Below the pieces are notes generated by a model that did not search any database, had not been told where the DNA came from, and worked only from the letters and a program-made list of their open reading frames with translations. From NCBI GenBank assembly GCA_025997655.1, contig BNUW01000073.1, positions 1-12,142 on the forward strand: a DNA stretch of 12,142 nt. The letters are read 5' to 3'. This document shows, one piece after another, positions 7,701-12,142 of this stretch. Every line of letters starts with the position of its first letter. Position 1 is the stretch's first letter. The stretch is from Spirochaetia bacterium (GTDB lineage Bacteria > Spirochaetota > Spirochaetia > Treponematales > Breznakiellaceae). The translations under genes were made by a program, and so were the position numbers.

Positions 7701-8021
7701 CATACTGTCAATAAAATACTATTAAGAAATGAAGATGATAATTTGTTTTTACTCGCGTTATTAAATAGTAAACTATTAGATTGGTATTTTCGCAAAACAA
7801 GCACAAATAATCATGTCGGTGGATACGAAATTGAACAACTTCCGGTGAAAATCCCGTCAGACGAAAAGCCGATTATCGCCCTTGTTGACAAAATCCTTGC
7901 TGCAAAATCCGCTGACCCGAAGGCTGACACGAGGGGGCTTGAAGCACGGATTGACGGGATGGTGTATGAGTTGTATGGTTTGGGGGAGGAGGAGATTAAG
8001 GTGGTGGAGGGGAAGAGATGA
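4740..8021 (+). CDS. Eco57I/type IIG-like adenine-specific DNA methyltransferase
   Basis: A 1093-residue class I methyltransferase expected to make N6-methyladenine in DNA using S-adenosylmethionine. Motif I DPACGSG (483-489) binds the cofactor, and NPPY (722-725) is the catalytic motif IV of N6-adenine enzymes. The order motif I, NPPY, then a target-recognition region is the gamma arrangement of Eco57I, PglX and other type IIG proteins. The first 470 residues include FEIKHK (59-64), an ExK that could belong to a degenerate or unusual PD-(D/E)xK nuclease fold; I cannot see the matching upstream acidic residue with confidence. Residues about 757-1030 form the likely target-recognition domain and are encoded by far more AT-rich DNA than their flanks. 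The gene overlaps the helicase by GTGA and the KAP gene by ATGA. It may protect host DNA while the helicase protein acts on foreign DNA, or it may cut by itself. Target sequence cannot be predicted. Confidence 0.9.
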   Translation: MIKFTQKYNRGAWLSFLEDSFLPDDFTVNEREVSFSEKLEYTQTVTKLGESPSLGLTVFEIKHKSTNDARVGLSKEAFRLVCNYTLHSRALVLFVPQDKDDFYRFSLIEFTPIVNEKGKVKRDYSNPRRYSFILGRDAKVKTPQQYLVQKGRVKDTVDLKNRFSVEVLTKEFYSELFKWYDDWAIKEVAFPQGFGANVTLAKGEQNRIHLIRLITRLIFVWFIKQKGLIPEWIFDKDEIADVLKTFKSKSLSDGNYYNGIIQNLFFATLNKPINERDFANEKERKEDYGIKNVYRDTLKESLFQITHDEFKSRLDSVPFLNGGLFECLDNFDDKAYIDGFSREKNRCAFVPNALFWGNGEQLGIIELFNLYNFTIEENTPQDVDVALDPELLGKAFENLLGTFNPETLDAARNATGSFYTPREIVSYMVDSSLKEYFKNYLKDDKDADSKLEALFSYQIEGTSFSDKQVETLISAINNSKILDPACGSGAFPMGILQRLVHILGKLDPGNKLWEDIQRNKAVEETEEAYKIGDKEKRNERLTEISDIFQQNSDDYGRKLFLIENCIYGIDIQPIAIQISKLRFFISLIVNQEKSKNKDDNYGIRPLPNLETKFVAANTLIGVKRESGVLVDPEIEKVQKQLLVIRHQHFSARNAKEKIELRKEDRQLAKELAEILKNDGFYNSHDAEQMAKWNPYDQNTPSDFFDPEWMFGVVDGFDVVIGNPPYVQIPKGRVSAGFFPFSEGKDKGKQNLYKVFIEAAYNLAKNNGCQCLITQSSLLCDLSSQYTRELLLTKTTLKYIIEFPKVAPSQDGQVFQSVLQGTCISLAKKTAPDIKHIFSISIDNDITTIMQPIFEKIAQSSIQEIYPDSFDIPLIKTGEFEVIQKIDRCSSKFKSIIKSLNQGDINLTASKSYISNIKSKTKLLRGRNVAKYHVNYNVDEYLKAGYKKELVAANKTSTFLVCQEVTGTVDKWRLHFALTDTDETFLFGHTVNKILLRNEDDNLFLLALLNSKLLDWYFRKTSTNNHVGGYEIEQLPVKIPSDEKPIIALVDKILAAKSADPKADTRGLEARIDGMVYELYGLGEEEIKVVEGKR
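7010..7830 (+). other. AT-rich specificity segment within the methyltransferase gene
   Basis: This interval codes for the region after NPPY where gamma-type adenine methyltransferases keep the target-recognition domain. Hand counts give 16/60 G+C at 7021-7080 and 15/60 at 7441-7500, against 30/60 just before (6841-6900) and 29/60 just after (7861-7920). The reading frame is unbroken. The borders given are approximate. The pattern fits replacement of the specificity domain by recombination. Confidence 0.55.
8001..8015 (+). repeat. 15-bp motif at the methyltransferase 3' end, copy 1
   Basis: GTGGTGGAGGGGAAG encodes the Val-Val-Glu-Gly-Lys near the methyltransferase C-terminus and contains the ribosome site of the KAP gene. 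A 14/15 match, GTGGTGAAGGGGAAG, occurs at 11679-11693 just before the HNH gene. The two copies bracket the KAP and RhuM genes. Confidence 0.5.
8006..8020 (+). promoter_or_regulatory. Strong ribosome site and ATG of the KAP gene
   Basis: GGAGGGG at 8006-8012 is a near-ideal Shine-Dalgarno sequence five to seven bases before ATG 8018. The ATG overlaps the methyltransferase stop (ATGA), so the KAP gene is set up for efficient coupled translation. Confidence 0.75.
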
Positions 8022-11000
8022 ATAGAAAATTTATCTTAGATAAAGAGATAAATCTCAAAGAACAAGATTTTTTGAAAACAGAAATCTACTCGAAAAATTT
8101 AACCGAACTTATAAAAAATACTGAAAAAAACCGCGTTTTTACAATAGGTCTTTTTGGTAATTGGGGAACAGGCAAGTCTTCTATTATTGAAACATCACAA
8201 AAAGATTTTGATCAAGAAAAAGAAAAGTTCATCATCTATGATGCGTGGCAATATTGTAATGATTCCTTTCGTCGTATGTTTTTACGCAAACTTAGAGATG
8301 ATTTAAAGTTTGAAGAAACTGATTTGATGAAAAAATTTTATGAGAATGAATCCACCGATATTGGTAAGAAGTATCAAATATCAAAAGCTAGGCTTATTTT
8401 CATTTTAGCTGCCGAGGTTGTAATACTTTTCCTATTGCCTTTTTTCAACTGGGATACTGAATTTAAACTTTCCATTGCCGGGATACTTGCATTAGCAGGA
8501 ACAATCATTTCCGTAATATCTGGTGCATTCCATCAATTAAATATTTCTGTAACAAAGCCGCATGTATTTGCACCCGAGCAATTTGAAGATTGTTTTAAAG
8601 AAATTGTTGCAAATTCATTGAAAACAAGTAGTATAGTAAAAAAAGTATTGAAATATATTAATGCCGATAGGTCAATAAAAAACTTAGATAAATTGGTAAT
8701 CGTCATTGATAATATAGATAGATGCTCTAATGATGTAGCCTATCAACTATTAACAGATATAAAAACTTTTCTAGGATCACTACCTTACAGTATTGTTTTT
8801 GTAATTCCTGTAGACGATGAAGCATTGCGTAAACATATATTAAGTAATAGAAACGTATCCGATGATACTGGTAAAGTAGCAGAAGAATTTTTAAGAAAAT
8901 TTTTTAATTTAGTGATACGGATAAAATCGTATGGCGAAACGGATATGTTTGCTTTTGCAAAGCAAATAAGTAAAAAAAATGCACTTGGTTTTAGGAATGA
9001 AACTGTAAATCTTGCGGCAAAAGAATATGCTAAGAATCCACGTCGTGTAATACAACTCTATAATAATTTATTAGCGGAATTAAATTATTATGATTCTGAT
9101 TTTTCTCTAAAAAACGAAACGCTTATTTGTAGTATTTTGATTTTACGGGAAGAATTCCCAGAATACTATATGAAAATACTAAATTCTCCTAAAACATTTA
9201 TGAATGAGGTAACAAGCGAAGAAACCAAAAATAACGATCAACTAGCTAGATTCATACGAATTGCTCATAACGCAATTGGAAAGATTGATATAGGTGATTT
9301 ATCAAAAATACTTACGAATTCTGAAAATATATTTGTATATATTCCTGATGATATTAAAGATGCTATCAATACATTTGATAGCAACAAAATCATGGAAGTT
9401 TTTAAAACCAATGACGAATTTGAGAAGACTAATATTTTTGACTATTTATTTCACAAAATGAATGTTGCAATAAAAAACGCCTTGTATGATACAGAGTTGA
9501 TTAATTACTTTGATTTATCTTGTATCATAAACACGCAATATCCTATTAATATTGCAACCCAAAAACGTCTTTATGAAATAGTACAACCCTTTACAGAATC
9601 AATAATCATACATACATCAAGTTCTGAAAATCTTTGTATATTTGCTATGGCAATGGCCGATCAGGGTAATTTAGAATTAAAATCAAGCCTTATTTCTGTT
9701 ATAAAAGATACACCGAATATTCCCAAAGAAGAACTTGATGTTTTTCAGGATTATAAAATTCATTTGTTTAATGCAATTTTACTACATTTTCATGATGCTG
9801 AAACTTCAAAAGATTTGTCAACAGTTTACAATCAACGATTTGATACAGTTAAAGACTCGGTTATGCAACAGTTTTCACAAGACCAGTTTAATCACCTCGT
9901 TTCTGATGAATTTGTACGAACCAAAATACAGACAATGCAAGTATTTGATGGAAATTCTGTAGAATACAAAAGAATGTTATTTTTATTCAAGAATAAGTAT
10001 AATATTTCAGCCGTGGTGTATGGTATGTTTTTTGATAAACTCGTTGAATTACAAGGAGACATGCGCGGTAAAACAAGGGAGCAGATAGGCGAATTTTTAA
10101 AAATCTTACAGCCTTGTATTGATTTTATTTCTGACAAAAAACTATCAACGGAGCCACAAAAATTTTATATGACAATAACGCAGAACCGGGGTATACCGAA
10201 CCCCCAGCGTTCGAACCAGCCGCAATTTGATGCAAAAGCAAATTTCATAGATGAATGCATATCGACAAAACAATATGTTGAAGATGTGATTGCATTTATT
10301 GTCAGCATGTGTCGAATTACAAATTCAGGGGTGAATATTGAGCGAGAAGTAGTAAAAATAATGTCAACAAATCGCGCGCAATTAAATGAAAAAGTTATTG
10401 ATTTGGTTAATAAGGGTTTCAATCTTCACCATTTCCTTGGACATATATTTGCTGACACAAACTATTCCGATACAAATACACAGGTGTTATTAAAACATTG
10501 TTTTCTTCAAAAAAATACTGATGGGACTTATCTAGTTGGTGACGATGGAGTTGTGAAACAAAAACTGAATGAAATATTAGATTTTGCTCACACAAATAAA
10601 TCAAATGATATTTATGCTTTGTTAAAATCATTGACTTTAAATGGGCGTTATAAAAACATATTAAGTTCATTAATTGTTGGAAAAGATAGCTCTTTCATTA
10701 ATTCTATTGACAAAACGCTATTAGACTTAGCGATTGGTACATTTACCCAAGATAATTGTATAGAATATGTCGATAATTTTACTTTTTTGTCTGTAATAAT
10801 AAAGCAAGGGAATGTTTCACAAAAAAAGAATGTTTTAAATATTATTATTTCAAAATTGATCGCAAATCAAAATATTGATGAAACATTAAATCTTATTGAA
10901 TCAATAACTAATGTTGGTGAAATTGATCCGGTAGGGCTTTTAGTAACTCATTTAAAAAGTTTTTTAAATGAAAATAAGGAAATAGTTAGTGATGACATAA

Positions 11001-11065
11001 GAAGGCGTGTTGTCAAAATACAAAAGAAATTATCTGGTGGTAATACGGTACATGAAGCAACTTAA
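8018..11065 (+). CDS. Membrane-spanning KAP-family P-loop NTPase
   Basis: A 1015-residue ATPase of the KAP group (STAND/AAA-related P-loop proteins often with membrane helices inserted in the NTPase domain). Walker A is GNWGTGKSS (47-55). YDAWQY (74-79) matches the KAP tryptophan motif. Two hydrophobic helices at about 125-143 and 151-170 sit between Walker A and Walker B, as is typical. Walker B is LVIVIDNIDRC (226-236, acidic D231 and D234). EEFLRKFFNLVIRI (289-302) and NPRRVIQLYNN (around 337-347) are the conserved later motifs, the latter carrying the arginine region. The remaining roughly 650 residues look helical and match no domain I recognise; they may sense or recruit a partner. The known relative PifA excludes phage T7, so a membrane-linked abortive-infection role is plausible. 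The gene is markedly AT-rich (18/60 G+C at 8701-8760) compared with the genes on both sides, suggesting a separate origin. Confidence 0.88.
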   Translation: MNRKFILDKEINLKEQDFLKTEIYSKNLTELIKNTEKNRVFTIGLFGNWGTGKSSIIETSQKDFDQEKEKFIIYDAWQYCNDSFRRMFLRKLRDDLKFEETDLMKKFYENESTDIGKKYQISKARLIFILAAEVVILFLLPFFNWDTEFKLSIAGILALAGTIISVISGAFHQLNISVTKPHVFAPEQFEDCFKEIVANSLKTSSIVKKVLKYINADRSIKNLDKLVIVIDNIDRCSNDVAYQLLTDIKTFLGSLPYSIVFVIPVDDEALRKHILSNRNVSDDTGKVAEEFLRKFFNLVIRIKSYGETDMFAFAKQISKKNALGFRNETVNLAAKEYAKNPRRVIQLYNNLLAELNYYDSDFSLKNETLICSILILREEFPEYYMKILNSPKTFMNEVTSEETKNNDQLARFIRIAHNAIGKIDIGDLSKILTNSENIFVYIPDDIKDAINTFDSNKIMEVFKTNDEFEKTNIFDYLFHKMNVAIKNALYDTELINYFDLSCIINTQYPINIATQKRLYEIVQPFTESIIIHTSSSENLCIFAMAMADQGNLELKSSLISVIKDTPNIPKEELDVFQDYKIHLFNAILLHFHDAETSKDLSTVYNQRFDTVKDSVMQQFSQDQFNHLVSDEFVRTKIQTMQVFDGNSVEYKRMLFLFKNKYNISAVVYGMFFDKLVELQGDMRGKTREQIGEFLKILQPCIDFISDKKLSTEPQKFYMTITQNRGIPNPQRSNQPQFDAKANFIDECISTKQYVEDVIAFIVSMCRITNSGVNIEREVVKIMSTNRAQLNEKVIDLVNKGFNLHHFLGHIFADTNYSDTNTQVLLKHCFLQKNTDGTYLVGDDGVVKQKLNEILDFAHTNKSNDIYALLKSLTLNGRYKNILSSLIVGKDSSFINSIDKTLLDLAIGTFTQDNCIEYVDNFTFLSVIIKQGNVSQKKNVLNIIISKLIANQNIDETLNLIESITNVGEIDPVGLLVTHLKSFLNENKEIVSDDIRRRVVKIQKKLSGGNTVHEAT

Positions 11066-11651
11066 TGGGCAAGCCAACACTCCCATCAATGAAATAATCC
11101 TCTATCAACCGGATAATGCGGTAAAACTGGAAGTACGGCTTGAAAACGAAACGGTTTGGCTTTCACAGGCGCAAATGGTGGAACTGTTTCAAACAACTAA
11201 ACCAAATATCAGTATACACATCAGTAATGTGTTTAAAGAGGGTGAACTTGAGCGTAATTCAGTTGTTAAGGAATCCTTAACAACTGCCACAGACGGGAAA
11301 AAGTATAGGGTAGATTACTATAATCTTGATGTTATCATTTCCGTTGGCTACAGGGTAAAATCACAGCGCGGCACCCAATTTCGCCAATGGGCGAATCGTG
11401 TCCTCAAAAAGTATTTACTCAAAGGTTATTCTATGAATCAGCGTTTTGAGCGTATTGAACAGCGACTAGGTGACCATGACAAGAAAATTGACTTTTTCGT
11501 CCGTACCGCCTTGCCGTCACATGACCGTTTTTTAATTATTGACGATGCGGTGTATCATATCGGCGCATCCTTAAAAGATTTAGGCAAGAAATGGTTTGCG
11601 TTCACAAAGATGATGTTGGGCGTGCGTGAGTTGTTGGAGAAGATTGTATGA
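11052..11651 (+). CDS. RhuM-family protein with an internal deletion
   Basis: A 199-residue member of the RhuM family, named after a Salmonella pathogenicity island 3 gene of unknown biochemical function and often found inside restriction-modification loci. ATG 11052 is chosen because the family begins shortly before NEIILYQPD; it overlaps the KAP stop by 14 bases and has only a weak GGTGG ribosome site. Residues 1-150 carry the conserved ETVWLSQAQMVELF, RVDYYNLDVIISVGYRV and FRQWA blocks, then a short helical stretch. At residues 153-157 the protein jumps from FFVRTALP directly to SHDRFLIIDDAVYHIGASLKDLGKKW. From memory, full relatives are about 330 residues and have some 75-85 residues between these blocks, so an in-frame internal deletion near 11511-11522 is likely. 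G+C rises again here (34/60 at 11341-11400). The protein may be non-functional or keep only its N-terminal role. Confidence 0.85.
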   Translation: MKQLNGQANTPINEIILYQPDNAVKLEVRLENETVWLSQAQMVELFQTTKPNISIHISNVFKEGELERNSVVKESLTTATDGKKYRVDYYNLDVIISVGYRVKSQRGTQFRQWANRVLKKYLLKGYSMNQRFERIEQRLGDHDKKIDFFVRTALPSHDRFLIIDDAVYHIGASLKDLGKKWFAFTKMMLGVRELLEKIV

Positions 11652-11678
11652 GACAAATTCTCGGTGGTGGAAGTGCGG

Positions 11679-11693
11679 GTGGTGAAGGGGAAG
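11679..11693 (+). repeat. 15-bp motif before the HNH gene, copy 2
   Basis: GTGGTGAAGGGGAAG, differing at one base from 8001-8015. Read in the same frame as the RhuM and HNH genes, the short stretch 11652-11696 gives DKFSVVEVRVVKGKG before a TGA; its end resembles the methyltransferase tail (IKVVEGKR). This may be the leftover 3' end of another restriction gene, or simply a G-rich ribosome-site stretch. Confidence 0.45.
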
Positions 11694-11705
11694 GGTTGAG
11701 AATTT

Positions 11706-12142
11706 ATGGCAATATCCGATAAAACAAGAAAGATTCTCTGGGTGTGTTCAGTAAACAGATGTGCAATTTGCAGACAGAAATAAGTATTGGATAAATCTGA
11801 ACAAGATAAAGAATCTATTGTTGGCGATGAATGCCATATAATTTCCGAACGGGTAAATGGTCCGCGTTATGATCCTAATTATGACCTTAAATTGATAGAC
11901 TTATTTGATAATTTATTAATTCTATGTAAAATACACCACAAAATGGTTGATGACCAAACTGAAACATATACTGCGGATGTATTACGCTTAATAAAAAAAA
12001 ATCACGAAGAATGGGTTGAGACCAAACTGTCTCATGAGGAAACTATTAAACCTGTTAGGATAAAACGTATTAAAGAGAATATTCCTCAAAAACTTCCACG
12101 AATATATAATGGAAAAGATCTTATGGAAATGGCAAAAAATGG
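11706..12142 (+). pseudogene. HNH endonuclease gene with an in-frame stop, cut by window edge
   Basis: From ATG 11706 the frame encodes MAISDKTRKILWVCSVNRCAICRQK, then TAA at 11781-11783, then stays open for 119 further codons to the window end. The joined protein is a recognisable HNH endonuclease: the CAIC pair (19-22), the ECHI core, a conserved NGPRYDP stretch and LCKIHHKMVDDQTETYTAD, giving the zinc cysteines and catalytic histidines. In relatives I recall, the position of the stop is leucine, so one change (TTA to TAA) would explain it. No frameshift is seen, so the loss looks recent. A TTG at 11787 could restart translation but would drop the first cysteine pair. AAGGG at 11691-11695 is a distant ribosome site. 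The region after about residue 110 is an extension I do not recognise. Read-through or a sequencing error are alternatives. Confidence 0.8.

Noticed and set aside
1465..11651. A classical type I restriction system or complete DISARM
   Set aside because: There is no HsdS-like specificity subunit and no DUF1998 protein. The helicase carries a PLD domain rather than the HsdR nuclease layout.
11648..11722. A 24-codon glycine-rich frame starting at the ATGA overlap with the RhuM stop
   Set aside because: It is low-complexity, overlaps the HNH start out of frame and arises from the G-rich stretch. No family match is recognised.
11993..12001. A9 run in the HNH gene as a phase-variation tract
   Set aside because: A runs of seven to eight are common in the AT-rich genes here, for example A8 at 8972-8979. 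The defect in the HNH gene is a substitution elsewhere, not a length change in this tract.
1..12142. CRISPR array, insertion sequence or transposase
   Set aside because: I saw no regularly spaced repeats, no transposase motif and no terminal inverted repeats of insertion-sequence type on either strand.

Overview
The window looks like a bacterial chromosome with a GC-rich core on the left and a defence-type accessory region on the right. A spirochaete such as a gut Treponema is only a weak guess from general sequence flavour; nothing here fixes the taxon. Hand counts of single 60-base lines show the contrast: 43/60 G+C at 121-180 (glycosyltransferase), 24/60 at 2281-2340 (helicase), 30/60 at 6841-6900 (methyltransferase core), 16/60 at 7021-7080 and 15/60 at 7441-7500 (its specificity region), 18/60 at 8701-8760 (KAP ATPase), 34/60 at 11341-11400 (RhuM) and 18/60 at 11941-12000 (HNH).

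Layout. A membrane-anchored family 2 glycosyltransferase lies on the minus strand (17-1195). A tRNA-Ala (anticodon CGC, 1237-1309) with a good promoter follows on the plus strand. A 155-base spacer (1310-1464) holds a 10-bp inverted repeat, a 9-bp direct repeat and a possible 22-codon leader ORF. From 1465 everything is on the plus strand and tightly packed: a PLD-nuclease/SNF2-helicase fusion (1092 aa), an Eco57I/type IIG-like adenine methyltransferase (1093 aa, GTGA overlap), a membrane-spanning KAP-family P-loop NTPase (1015 aa, ATGA overlap), a RhuM-family protein (199 aa, 14-base overlap) and an HNH endonuclease gene that runs off the right edge.

How the genes may work together. The first two proteins have the parts of a restriction-like system: a DNA translocase with a phosphodiesterase domain, and a methyltransferase carrying a possible ExK nuclease-like N-terminus and a target-recognition region. 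The KAP ATPase is translationally coupled to them. KAP proteins include the phage-exclusion protein PifA of the F plasmid, so it may be a membrane-associated third component or an inserted separate defence gene. I know of no named system with exactly this PLD-SNF2 + Eco57I-type MTase + KAP order, and this is the best candidate here for something undescribed.

The right end looks to be decaying. RhuM has an apparent in-frame internal deletion, and the HNH gene has a single in-frame stop where relatives have leucine. The specificity region of the methyltransferase is much more AT-rich than the sequence on both sides, as expected if it was swapped in.
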